Origin: an uncultured Bacteroidales bacterium | GTDB lineage: Bacteria > Bacteroidota > Bacteroidia > Bacteroidales > F082 | Assembly (NCBI GenBank): GCA_937896895.1 | Contig: CALBNV010000107.1 | Location: forward strand, 1 to 49,126 | Length of the DNA: 49,126 nt | Direction of reading: 5' to 3' | Shown here: piece by piece, positions 34,104 through 42,247 of the stretch | Numbering within the stretch: the stretch's first letter is position 1 | Layout: each line of letters begins with the position of its first letter | Program-made: the position numbers and the translations under genes | The notes under the pieces: generated by a model | What the model was told of the DNA's origin: nothing | Database searches by the model: none | The model's input: only the letters and a program-made list of their open reading frames with translations

Positions 34104-36668
34104 ATGAAAAGGTTCTTTTTACTCTTAACCATTGCTACAGCATTCAGTGTCAATCTGTTTGCACAAGCACAAAAGACTGACACTGTCAGTGAAAACATGA
34201 CAATGCCGACCATTGTGATGATTGACTCGGAGTATGATGAGACGAACAGTTCCACTGACATCTCGAGTTTCCTGCAGTCATCGCGTGACATTTTCAGCAA
34301 CCTGGCGGCGTACAACCTGAGCAACAGGCGATTTCGCATCCGCGCCTACGACTCGAAATACACCGATGTCATGATCAACGGTGTGGTGATGAACGACCCT
34401 GACGGCGGGCGTCCGTATTACTCAAACTGGGGCGGTTTGAACGATGCGATGCGCAACACCACCATCACTTTGAACACCGGCATGGCTGGCGAGGGCTTCG
34501 GCGGTGTCGGCGGCCTGACAGCCATCAGCACGAGGGCGGGCAACTACCGCAAGCAAGTCTCGTTGAGCTACGCCGCAGCGAACCGTTCCTACTCCAACCG
34601 CCTGATGCTCACTGTCTCGACAGGCATGATGAGCAACGGCTGGGCGTTCACGTTCTCCGGCTCACGCCGTTACACTCCTGTCAACAACAAGGTCATTTAC
34701 AGCGAAGGCACATGGTACGACGCTTACAGTTATTTCTTCGCGGCGGAGAAGAGACTCGGCGACAAGCATTCCCTCGGCCTGACGATATTCGGCAGTCCGT
34801 CGAGCCGCGCGGGGTCAACGCCATCGGTGCAGGAGGCTTTCGACCTTCTCGGCACGAACTACTACAACCCGAACTGGGGCTGGCAGACCGGCGACGACGG
34901 CAGCAAGTTCAAACGCAACGCACGAGTCAGCTCATACCACCAGCCGATGTTCATGCTCGAACATTTCTGGAAACCCAACTCGAAATGGGAAGTCAACACC
35001 ACGGCATACTACTGGTTCGGCAAAGGCGGCTCCACATCGTTGGAATGGGGTGAGGCCGCCGACCCGCGCCCCGACTACTACCGCAACCTGCCGAGCTATT
35101 ACCTTTACCAGCTGCAGAACGGGCAGGAAGGATATACCCAGACAGGCTATGAGGCTTACACCTCGCAATGGATAAACGATGAGTCGATGCACCAGATCAA
35201 CTGGGACGAGCTGTACGCCGCCAACAGACGGCACCTCGCCACAGTGCACAACGTCAACGGCACGGGCGAGACGACACAGGGCATCTTCTCGAAATACATC
35301 GTCGAGGAACGCCGTCAGGACAAGAGCCAGGGCGGACTGTCGAGCAGCTTCAAGCACGAGTTCAACCCTAACCTCCACCTCAACGGAGGCCTCAAGGCCG
35401 ACATCTCAAGGACTCACTATTATAAAAAGGTGGCCGACCTCCTCGGCGGCGACTATTACTTAGACATCGACAAATACGCCGACGGCGAGGCTTTCGACAT
35501 CACCGACGAGCAGCAGACCGACATCAACAACCCGAACCACGTGGCGAAGGTCGGCGACATCATCGGTTACGACTACTACGCCAACCGCAACATGATCAAC
35601 CTGTGGGGGCAGCTCGACTACGTGAAAGGCCACTGGACCACATACCTCGGCGCAGAGGCATCCATGACGCAGACCTACCGTCACGGACTGTTTGAGAACG
35701 GCCGTTTCCGCGGCGGCGAGTCATACGGCGACTCCAAGAAACTCAACTTCCTCAACGGCGGCGTGAAGCTCGGCGCCACATACGCCGTCAACGGTCGCAA
35801 CTACCTCATCGCCAACATGATGTACAAGACGCAGGCTCCGGAGTTCCGCAGCGCATTCGTTGCACCACGTGTCCGTAACACCGTCGTCGAAGGCTTGGAC
35901 AGCGAGAAGATCTTCGCCATCGACCTCGGCTATGAGTTCCGCGCACCATGGATGAAAGCACGCCTGAGCGCATACCGCACACAGTTCACCGACCTCACAT
36001 GGAACCGCTCGTTCTATTACGAAGGCACAGGCAAGTTCGTCAACTACATCATGAACGACATCAACCAGCTGTCGCAAGGCATCGAACTCGGACTTGAGTT
36101 CAACGTGTCGCCGACAGTCTCCCTGCAGCTCGCAGGCTCGACAGGTGAACACATATACACCAACCGTCCGAAAGTCAATGTGTATGAGGACAACAACTCG
36201 AAAGCCATCTACGAAGGCGAGACAGTCTATCTAAAGAACTACTACGTCGGCGACATGCCGCAGACCGTCGGGGCTTTCGGCGTGAAATACAACGCACCGA
36301 AAAACTGGTGGGTCAACCTCACAGGCAACTACTTCGCGAACTATTACCTCGCCGTCAACCCGTGCAACCACACGGCCGACGCCTTCGAGAACATCTACCA
36401 GGAAGACTACCGCACCAGCAAACTCCTTGACCAGACCGAGCTACCGAACGCATTCACACTCGACTTCTACGCCGGCAAGTCGTGGTCGGTCAAAGGCTAT
36501 ACCATCCTCCTCAACGTGAGCATCAACAACATCCTGAACAACAAGAAAACAGTCCTTTACGGCTACGAGCAGCTCCGTTCAGACTACGACGACCCCGACA
36601 GATTTCCGGAGAAATATTCATACATGTACGGCATCAATTATTTCATCAGCCTGACAGTCAGACATTAA
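34104..36668 (+). CDS. TonB-dependent outer membrane receptor
   Basis: An 854-residue protein with a signal peptide (to about FAQAQ, residue 23), a plug domain (SRDIFSNLAAYNLSNRRFRI, then RAYDSKYTDVMINGVVMNDP, about 60-105) and a long 22-strand-type barrel ending ISLTVRH, with a C-terminal aromatic-rich strand. It lacks the N-terminal carboxypeptidase-like domain of SusC-type transporters, and no SusD gene follows. It is therefore a simple TonB receptor rather than a starch-type system. The two following lipoprotein genes (36704 and 37975) are on the same strand with gaps of 35 and 26 bp, so an operon is likely. The ligand is unknown; the adjacent secreted EEP protein suggests nucleic acid, nucleotide or phosphate compounds. 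Confidence 0.88.
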   Translation: MKRFFLLLTIATAFSVNLFAQAQKTDTVSENMTMPTIVMIDSEYDETNSSTDISSFLQSSRDIFSNLAAYNLSNRRFRIRAYDSKYTDVMINGVVMNDPDGGRPYYSNWGGLNDAMRNTTITLNTGMAGEGFGGVGGLTAISTRAGNYRKQVSLSYAAANRSYSNRLMLTVSTGMMSNGWAFTFSGSRRYTPVNNKVIYSEGTWYDAYSYFFAAEKRLGDKHSLGLTIFGSPSSRAGSTPSVQEAFDLLGTNYYNPNWGWQTGDDGSKFKRNARVSSYHQPMFMLEHFWKPNSKWEVNTTAYYWFGKGGSTSLEWGEAADPRPDYYRNLPSYYLYQLQNGQEGYTQTGYEAYTSQWINDESMHQINWDELYAANRRHLATVHNVNGTGETTQGIFSKYIVEERRQDKSQGGLSSSFKHEFNPNLHLNGGLKADISRTHYYKKVADLLGGDYYLDIDKYADGEAFDITDEQQTDINNPNHVAKVGDIIGYDYYANRNMINLWGQLDYVKGHWTTYLGAEASMTQTYRHGLFENGRFRGGESYGDSKKLNFLNGGVKLGATYAVNGRNYLIANMMYKTQAPEFRSAFVAPRVRNTVVEGLDSEKIFAIDLGYEFRAPWMKARLSAYRTQFTDLTWNRSFYYEGTGKFVNYIMNDINQLSQGIELGLEFNVSPTVSLQLAGSTGEHIYTNRPKVNVYEDNNSKAIYEGETVYLKNYYVGDMPQTVGAFGVKYNAPKNWWVNLTGNYFANYYLAVNPCNHTADAFENIYQEDYRTSKLLDQTELPNAFTLDFYAGKSWSVKGYTILLNVSINNILNNKKTVLYGYEQLRSDYDDPDRFPEKYSYMYGINYFISLTVRH

Positions 36669-36703
36669 TGAGTTAAAAGTTTAAAGATTAAAGTTAAAAA
36701 GTC
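36669..36703 (+). repeat. AGTTAAAAGTTTAAAGATTAAAG repeat after the TonB receptor
   Basis: A short array of AGTTAAAAG, TTTAAAGA and TTAAAGTTAAAAAG starts directly after the stop codon, in the sense direction. Confidence 0.65.
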
Positions 36704-37948
36704 ATGAAGAAACTCGCATTAATCATAATAGGTATATCATTGATTTTTGTCTCGTGCAAGAAGGAACTCGACACGCCGAATCTCAAGCCTTTCCCGTCGG
36801 GAGAGACGCAGACCGTCGCCGACCTCCTCGAGAAGATTGAGCAAAACGGCGAATATCAATTCGACACCGTCAAAGACGCATCGGTCGAAGGCTGGGTCAT
36901 CGCCGACGAGAAGTCGGGCAACATCTACAGGACATTCTACCTCAGGGACAACACAGGTGCCATCGCCGTATATCGTCCGAGCGGCAGCGATGACTTCGAC
37001 GCACGCACCGGCGACATTGTCAAGATCTCCCTCAAAGGCGCGATACTCGGCAGCTACAACGGCCTCCCGCAGATACAGCTTCAAGAGGAAAAGACCAACA
37101 GCCTCATCTGCATCAAACAGAGAGACGGCATAATCAATCCGACTGTCACAACCTTGGCAAACATCACGCAAGGCAAACATCTCTGCGATCTGGTGATGAT
37201 CGACGGCGTAGAGTTCTCCGACTATGAGGGGCACACCTACGCCGAGAACGGCGCCAACACCAACCACGGCATTGAGGACTGCAACGGCTACAGCTGCATA
37301 GTGCGCACCAGCAACTACGCCACCTTCGCCAACGACTCTCTCCCGAAAGGCAAGGGAAGCCTCATCTGCATCGTATCGCTCTACAGGACCGACTGGCAAC
37401 TGCTCATCCGCAACACCAACGACGTCAACATGAACGGGCCGCGCTGCGGACAGATCGGCATATTCAGCGAACCGTTCTCGTCAGGACAGGGCGACTTCAC
37501 CATACAGAACGTGTTCATGGCCCAAGGCCTCAGCTGGGTGTGGAAATACAAGTCACCTTACGGAATGGTGGCAAGCGCCTTCGCTAACAACACGAGCTAC
37601 AAGTCGGAGAGCTGGCTCATCTCACCCGCCATCGACATGAACGGCTTCAGCTCCGCCGTCCTCACCTTCGAGCACGCAGCCAACAAGCTGAACAATGGCT
37701 CACCTGCCGACTATTATTCGGTCTGGGTGTCAACAGACTACACCGGCGGACTGCCCGATACGGCCACATGGACACAACTCACTGTGCCGACATATCCCGC
37801 AGGAACCAACTGGACGTTCGTCGCGTCAGGCGACATCGACATGAGCGCATATCTCGGAAACAGCAATGTCCGCATCGCATTCAGATACACCAGCGAAGAC
37901 GGCAACTCCGGCTCATGGGAAATCAAAAACGTGTCAATTAACGAATGA
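36704..37948 (+). CDS. lipoprotein with DUF5689 and choice-of-anchor J domains
   Basis: The lipobox LIFVSC places the lipidated cysteine at residue 18, followed by KKELDTP. The N-terminal half (about 30-250) matches DUF5689: the start QTVADLLEKIEQNGEYQFDT, KDASVEGWVIADEKSGNIYR and the central LICIVSLYRTDWQLLIRNTN. The C-terminal half (about 255-414) is a choice-of-anchor J jelly-roll domain: FSEPFSSGQGDFTIQNVF, ESWLISPAIDMNGFSSAVLT and VRIAFRYTSEDGNSGSWEIK. It should sit at the outer membrane. DUF5689 has an OB-fold-like pattern that may bind nucleic acid; that is inference. The protein is probably a partner of the upstream TonB receptor. Confidence 0.82.
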   Translation: MKKLALIIIGISLIFVSCKKELDTPNLKPFPSGETQTVADLLEKIEQNGEYQFDTVKDASVEGWVIADEKSGNIYRTFYLRDNTGAIAVYRPSGSDDFDARTGDIVKISLKGAILGSYNGLPQIQLQEEKTNSLICIKQRDGIINPTVTTLANITQGKHLCDLVMIDGVEFSDYEGHTYAENGANTNHGIEDCNGYSCIVRTSNYATFANDSLPKGKGSLICIVSLYRTDWQLLIRNTNDVNMNGPRCGQIGIFSEPFSSGQGDFTIQNVFMAQGLSWVWKYKSPYGMVASAFANNTSYKSESWLISPAIDMNGFSSAVLTFEHAANKLNNGSPADYYSVWVSTDYTGGLPDTATWTQLTVPTYPAGTNWTFVASGDIDMSAYLGNSNVRIAFRYTSEDGNSGSWEIKNVSINE

Positions 37949-37974
37949 ATCATTGATGTTTAAATGTTTATAAG

Positions 37975-39144
37975 ATGTTAAAGTCAATTTTAAGATACTC
38001 AATATTGAGTCTGATGATAATCGGCATGATGTCATCGTGCGTCAAAAAGAATGCCAGACAGAACAACTTCCCGGAGCCGCCTTACAAGCCGCTGCCGGCG
38101 GGTGACACCATCACTATCGACAGCATACTGGCCCTCTGGAGGCTGGAAGGAAGCCACAAGTTCACCACCGACACATACGTCATCGGCACGGTGACTGGCG
38201 ATGAGACATCGGGCAACCTCTACAAGGCGGCGTTCATCCAGGACCCCGACGACAACAGCGCCATCGAGCTATACATGAAATCGACATGCGGACTGAGAAT
38301 CGGCGACGTCGTCGCGGTTTACCTCAAGGATGCCACAGCCTCCGAATACAGCGGCACGCCACAGATTCAAGACCTCGACCCGAAATACATCACGATACTC
38401 GAAAACGAGCAGTTCATCCAGCCGGCCGTCATCCCGGTAACCGAAGCCTGCAACCACCTCTGTCAGGTCGTGACATTCGAGAACGTACAGTTCGTGAAAG
38501 ACGACCTCGGCCTCACCTACGCCGACACCGACGGCTACGGAGAACGCACCATTGAGCAGAACAACTACGGCATCACCAGCACGATAATCGCAAGGACAAG
38601 CAATTACGCGAGTTTCGCCAACAAGGAGATCGCGAGGGGCAACGGCACCTTCACCGGCATCGTGACACTCTACGCAAGCGGCAGCAACACGACATGGCAG
38701 ATGGTCATCCGCTCCGTCAACGAGCTGAATATGAATGGACCACGCTTCGGAGCTACAGGCACCGGCACAGAAGACGACCCGTATGACATCGCATCAGCCA
38801 TCAATATCCAAGATGAATCAGAAGCATGGGTTCACGGTTACATCGTCGGAGCAGCTAAGTCAACCACCATCGTGACAAACGATGACATACTCTGGGAGCC
38901 GCCGTTCGGCAACGAGGCGATCACCAAAGCCACCGTCGTCATCGCAAATAATCCTGACGAACGCAATATCAGCAACTGTCTTGTCGTTTACATGCCAAAC
39001 AACAATCCGTATGAAATCAGACAGAAAGTCAACCTCGTTGACCATCCGGAAAACATTCATAAGATGTTGAAAGTCAATGGTCATCTCAAAAATCAATATG
39101 GCTTGCCAGGTCTGAAGGCAGACGGTAATTTTAATTTGGAATAA
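37975..39144 (+). CDS. lipoprotein with DUF5689 and DUF6359 domains
   Basis: The lipobox GMMSSC gives a lipidated cysteine at residue 22. The first 250 residues form a DUF5689 domain (TDTYVIGTVTGDETSGNLYK, then GNGTFTGIVTLYASGSNTTW), paralogous to the previous gene. The last 130 residues match DUF6359: GTGTEDDPYDIASAINIQDE, WVHGYIVGAA, NNPDERNISNCLVVYMP and MLKVNGHLKNQYGLPGLKAD. The two halves look like related OB-type beta-barrels. It is the third gene of the TonB receptor operon. Function is unknown; surface ligand binding for the receptor is likely by position. Confidence 0.82.
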   Translation: MLKSILRYSILSLMIIGMMSSCVKKNARQNNFPEPPYKPLPAGDTITIDSILALWRLEGSHKFTTDTYVIGTVTGDETSGNLYKAAFIQDPDDNSAIELYMKSTCGLRIGDVVAVYLKDATASEYSGTPQIQDLDPKYITILENEQFIQPAVIPVTEACNHLCQVVTFENVQFVKDDLGLTYADTDGYGERTIEQNNYGITSTIIARTSNYASFANKEIARGNGTFTGIVTLYASGSNTTWQMVIRSVNELNMNGPRFGATGTGTEDDPYDIASAINIQDESEAWVHGYIVGAAKSTTIVTNDDILWEPPFGNEAITKATVVIANNPDERNISNCLVVYMPNNNPYEIRQKVNLVDHPENIHKMLKVNGHLKNQYGLPGLKADGNFNLE

Positions 39145-39170
39145 ATAGATAAATTAAACGATTGAATATC

Positions 39171-39908
39171 ATGTCAGAAAACCTTGTAATCATCCCGACA
39201 TATAACGAGAAGGAGAACATCGAGAAAATCATCCGTTACGTCTTCAACCTGCCGATGGAGTTTCACATTCTCATTATCGAAGACAACAGTCCTGACGGCA
39301 CGGCTGACATCGTCAAGCGCCTGATGCAGGAGTTCCCCGACAGGCTCTTCATCGAGGAGCGGAAAGGCAAGCTCGGCCTCGGCACGGCATACATCCACGG
39401 TTTCAAGTGGGCGCTGGCACGCGACTACCAGTACATCTTCGAGATGGATGCCGACTTCTCGCACAACCCCGACGACCTCATCCGTCTGCACGACGCCTGC
39501 GCCAACGGCGCCGACCTCGCCGTCGGCTCTCGTTACAAATGCGGCGTCAACGTCGTCAACTGGCCGATGGGAAGAGTGCTGATGTCGTATTACGCCTCGG
39601 CTTACGTCCGCTTCGTGACGAGAATAAAAGTACGCGACACCACCGCCGGCTTCGTGTGCTACACACGCAAAGTACTGGAAACCATCGACTTCGACAAGAT
39701 AAAGTTCATCGGTTACGCTTTCCAAATCGAGATGAAATACACGGCATGGAAGCTCGGATTCAACATCGAAGAAGTCTCCATCATCTTCACCGACCGCCGC
39801 GAAGGGACATCGAAGATGTCGAAAGGCATCTTCAAGGAAGCCATCTTCGGAGTGCTAAATTTGAGATGGAGAGGCATGACAGGTAAGATTAAAGCAAAGA
39901 AGGCATAA
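39171..39908 (+). CDS. polyprenol-phosphate mannosyltransferase-like GT2 enzyme (Dpm1 type)
   Basis: A 245-residue GT2 family enzyme that transfers a hexose from a nucleotide sugar to a polyprenyl phosphate on the cytoplasmic side. Visible motifs are LVIIPTYNEKENIEKIIRYV (5-24), ILIIEDNSPDGTADIV (36-51), GLGTAYIHGFKWAL (72-85) and FEMDADFSHNP (91-101) with the DxD-type metal site. There is no C-terminal membrane domain. The start is ATG 39171; a TTG nine bases earlier is unlikely. Its stop overlaps the dihydroorotase ATG (TAATG), so the two are translationally coupled. Confidence 0.9.
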   Translation: MSENLVIIPTYNEKENIEKIIRYVFNLPMEFHILIIEDNSPDGTADIVKRLMQEFPDRLFIEERKGKLGLGTAYIHGFKWALARDYQYIFEMDADFSHNPDDLIRLHDACANGADLAVGSRYKCGVNVVNWPMGRVLMSYYASAYVRFVTRIKVRDTTAGFVCYTRKVLETIDFDKIKFIGYAFQIEMKYTAWKLGFNIEEVSIIFTDRREGTSKMSKGIFKEAIFGVLNLRWRGMTGKIKAKKA

Positions 39909-41278
39909 TGAACTATATCATTGAAAATGCGACACTTGTCAACGAAGGCAAAACCTCGTTGGCAAGTGTCTTTGTTAAAAACGGCATCATCGAAAAAATT
40001 ATTCCGGCAGACGGTAGAGACGGGGCATGCCCCGTCTCTACAGCCCAAAACGTCTCGAATTACAACGTCATAGACGCGACGGGCTTGTTATTATTACCCG
40101 GCGCCATCGACGACCACGTTCATTTCCGCGAGCCGGGACTGACGCACAAGGCCGACATCGCATCCGAGAGCCGCGCAGCCGTGGCAGGCGGCGTGACGTC
40201 GTTCATGGAGATGCCGAACACCAACCCGCCGACGCTCACGCAGCAGCTGCTTCAGGACAAATACGACCTCGCCGCCGAGAAGTCGAGCGCCAACTACTCG
40301 TTCTACATGGGCGTCTCCAACAGCAACATGGACGAAGTGCTCAAGACCGACCCGAGGCGCGTGTGCGGCATCAAGGTGTTTATGGGGTCGAGCACGGGCA
40401 ACATGCTCGTGGAGGACGGAGGCACTTTATCCACACTGTTCAGGGAAGCCCCTTGCCTCGTGGCAGCTCATTGCGAAGACGACGCCATCATAAAAGCCAA
40501 CACCGAGGGTTTTGAGAGTGGAGTGTGGAGAGTGGAGAGTGGAGTTTTCCCGCATCCGATAATAAGGAGCGTCGAGGCGTGCTACAAGTCGTCGTCGAAG
40601 GCGGTGGAACTCGCCACGAAATACGGCGGACGGCTGCATGTGATGCACGTCACGACAGAGAAGGAGCTTTCTCTTTTCAGAAATGACATAGCATTGAAAG
40701 ACAAGAAGATAACCGCCGAGGCGTGTCTGAATCATCTTTGGTTTTCCGACAAGGATTACAACCGGCTCGGCAACCTGATAAAGGTTAATCCCGCGATAAA
40801 AAGCGAGAGCGACAGGCAGGCGTTGCGGCGTGCGCTCATCGATGGCCGCGTTGATGTCATCGGCACCGACCACGCGCCACACACCTTGGAGGAGAAGATG
40901 AAGCCATATATGTCGGCGCCGTCAGGGACGCCTTCGATACAGCACGTGCTGCCATGCATGATCGAGCTTGCAAGCCAAGGTGTTCTGAGCATCACGAAAG
41001 TCGTCGAGCTGATGTCGCACAACCCTGCGACGCTTTTCAACATCAAGCGCCGTGGCTTCATCCGCGAAGGCTACCACGCCGACCTCGTGCTCGTTGACCC
41101 GCACAAGCCGCAGGTCATCAGCAACGCCGGCATACTGTCAAAATGCGGGTGGACGCCATACAACGGTGTCGGAATCAGCAGCAGCGTCACCCACACCTTC
41201 GTAAACGGAGAGATTGTCTATCACGACGGTAATGTCATTGATGATGTAAGAGGAATGAGACTGGAATTTGAAAGATGA
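39908..41278 (+). CDS. pyrC: dihydroorotase carrying two repeat-derived insertions
   Basis: A type I (PyrC/AllB-like) amidohydrolase that closes the pyrimidine ring in de novo UMP synthesis. Metal and substrate motifs are intact: DDHVHFREPG (H70, H72, R74), KVFMGSSTGN (about 156-165), AAHCEDD (H188), LHVMHVTTEKE and GTDHAPHT. The start overlaps the preceding stop (TAATG). Two segments look foreign. Residues 36-45 are encoded by a perfect 28-bp palindrome. Residues 203-213 (ESGVWRVESGV) are encoded by a GAGAGTGG repeat like the intergenic arrays. Both replace or extend surface loops and keep the frame, so the enzyme is probably still active. Confidence 0.93.
   Translation: MNYIIENATLVNEGKTSLASVFVKNGIIEKIIPADGRDGACPVSTAQNVSNYNVIDATGLLLLPGAIDDHVHFREPGLTHKADIASESRAAVAGGVTSFMEMPNTNPPTLTQQLLQDKYDLAAEKSSANYSFYMGVSNSNMDEVLKTDPRRVCGIKVFMGSSTGNMLVEDGGTLSTLFREAPCLVAAHCEDDAIIKANTEGFESGVWRVESGVFPHPIIRSVEACYKSSSKAVELATKYGGRLHVMHVTTEKELSLFRNDIALKDKKITAEACLNHLWFSDKDYNRLGNLIKVNPAIKSESDRQALRRALIDGRVDVIGTDHAPHTLEEKMKPYMSAPSGTPSIQHVLPCMIELASQGVLSITKVVELMSHNPATLFNIKRRGFIREGYHADLVLVDPHKPQVISNAGILSKCGWTPYNGVGISSSVTHTFVNGEIVYHDGNVIDDVRGMRLEFER
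40014..40041. repeat. perfect 28-bp palindrome inside pyrC
   Basis: The arm GTAGAGACGGGGCA is followed directly by its exact reverse complement, with no loop. It encodes the in-frame peptide GRDGACPVST. This looks like a REP/MITE-like palindromic repeat unit inserted into a surface loop. Confidence 0.85.
40514..40545 (+). repeat. GAGAGTGGAGT repeat inside pyrC
   Basis: Purine-rich units (GAGAGTGGAGT, GTGGAGA, GTGGAGA, GTGGAGT) of the same type as the post-stop intergenic arrays, here within the coding frame and in sense orientation. Confidence 0.8.
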
Positions 41279-41294
41279 TTAATAAATTACAAAG

Positions 41295-41729
41295 ATGAAG
41301 AAACTATTAAATATCATTGCATTAGCACTTGTTTTAGCTTCCTGCACCTCCAACGAGGTCCGCAACTGCGAGAAAGTCGTGCGCCGTCACGACACCAACG
41401 GCACACCATGGATTGTTTATTATTATGATGTCACCGGCAGCGACAGCATCTGGGTTGAGGAGAAATGGTACCATGACAACGGAATCCTCAACCTTGAAGG
41501 CCCCATCGTCAACGGGAAGCGCGAAGGTCTTTTCAAAGGTTATTATCCTTCCGGGAAGCTGATGAGCACGGGTAATTTCAAGAACGGGCTGCGTGAAGGC
41601 CGCGGCGTGGTGTATCACGAGAACGGCAACATCAGCATCGACGGCAACTACAAAGGCGGCGCGATGACAGGCATCTGGAAGTTCTACGATGAGAACGGCG
41701 AAGTCATTGACGTTCAAGAATATGAATAA
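41295..41729 (+). CDS. MORN-repeat lipoprotein (YwqK-like)
   Basis: A lipobox LVLASC puts the lipid anchor at about residue 17. The rest is made of MORN/toxin_YwqK-type repeats: KWYHDNGILNLEGPIVNGKR, EGLFKGYYPSGKLMSTGNFK, EGRGVVYHENGNISIDGNYK and GIWKFYDENGEV. Such proteins are often labelled YwqK-family antitoxin, but no toxin gene is next to it and the protein is exported. It more likely has a structural or envelope-related role. It lies 16 bp after pyrC and its last codons overlap the start chosen for tadA. Confidence 0.82.
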   Translation: MKKLLNIIALALVLASCTSNEVRNCEKVVRRHDTNGTPWIVYYYDVTGSDSIWVEEKWYHDNGILNLEGPIVNGKREGLFKGYYPSGKLMSTGNFKNGLREGRGVVYHENGNISIDGNYKGGAMTGIWKFYDENGEVIDVQEYE

Positions 41730-42177
41730 TATGCAGACGTTTTCGGTGTTCTCCGACGAAAGTTACATGCAGCAGGCTCTCAACGAGGCGCGGGCCGCCG
41801 CCGGAGACGGTGAGGTGCCCGTGGGTGCGGTCATCGTGGTCAACGACAAGATAATCGCACGCGCACACAATCAGGTGGAACTGCTTTGCGATGTAACGGC
41901 TCACGCCGAGATTCTCGCCATAACGGCGGCATGCAACGCATTGGGCAGCAAATACTTGGACGACTGCACGCTGTACGTCACACTCGAACCGTGCGTAATG
42001 TGCGCCGGCGCATTGGAGCACTGCCATATAAAAAAGGTGGTCTGGGCCTGCGACGACCCGAAAAACGGATTCCGCCGATTCGGCAACCTGCTTCACCCAA
42101 AGACAGAAGTCGCCAGCGGAGTTTTAAAAGAAGAATGCCTCGACTTGCTGACGGGGTTTTTCAAGGGGAAGAGATGA
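41722..42177 (+). CDS. tadA: tRNA adenosine deaminase TadA
   Basis: TadA deaminates A34 of tRNA-Arg(ACG) to inosine. The zinc deaminase core is complete: GEVPVGAVIVVND (about 30-42), TAHAEILAI with the zinc His and catalytic Glu, and LEPCVMCAGALEHC with the two zinc cysteines. The start is ATG 41722, overlapping the previous stop codon; ATG 41731 in the same frame is equally possible and gives a slightly shorter N-terminus. Its length of about 150 residues is normal. Confidence 0.94.
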   Translation: MNNMQTFSVFSDESYMQQALNEARAAAGDGEVPVGAVIVVNDKIIARAHNQVELLCDVTAHAEILAITAACNALGSKYLDDCTLYVTLEPCVMCAGALEHCHIKKVVWACDDPKNGFRRFGNLLHPKTEVASGVLKEECLDLLTGFFKGKR

Positions 42178-42247
42178 GTCTTTAGTCTTTAGTCGTTAGT
42201 CGTTAGTTTTTAGCCATTAGCTGTTAGCCTCTTTTAACTCTACTCTT
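42178..42247. repeat. TTAGTCG and AGTTAAAAGAG arrays between convergent genes
   Basis: The left half (TCTTTAGTCTTTAGTCGTTA and further TTAG units) follows the tadA stop. The right half reads AGTTAAAAGAGTAGAG-TTAAAAGAGG on the minus strand and follows the aminopeptidase stop. Each half belongs to the gene it follows. Confidence 0.7.

Noticed and set aside
41295..41729. YwqK-type antitoxin of a toxin-antitoxin pair
   Set aside because: The protein is a lipoprotein with MORN repeats and has no toxin partner next to it; the common database label is not supported here.
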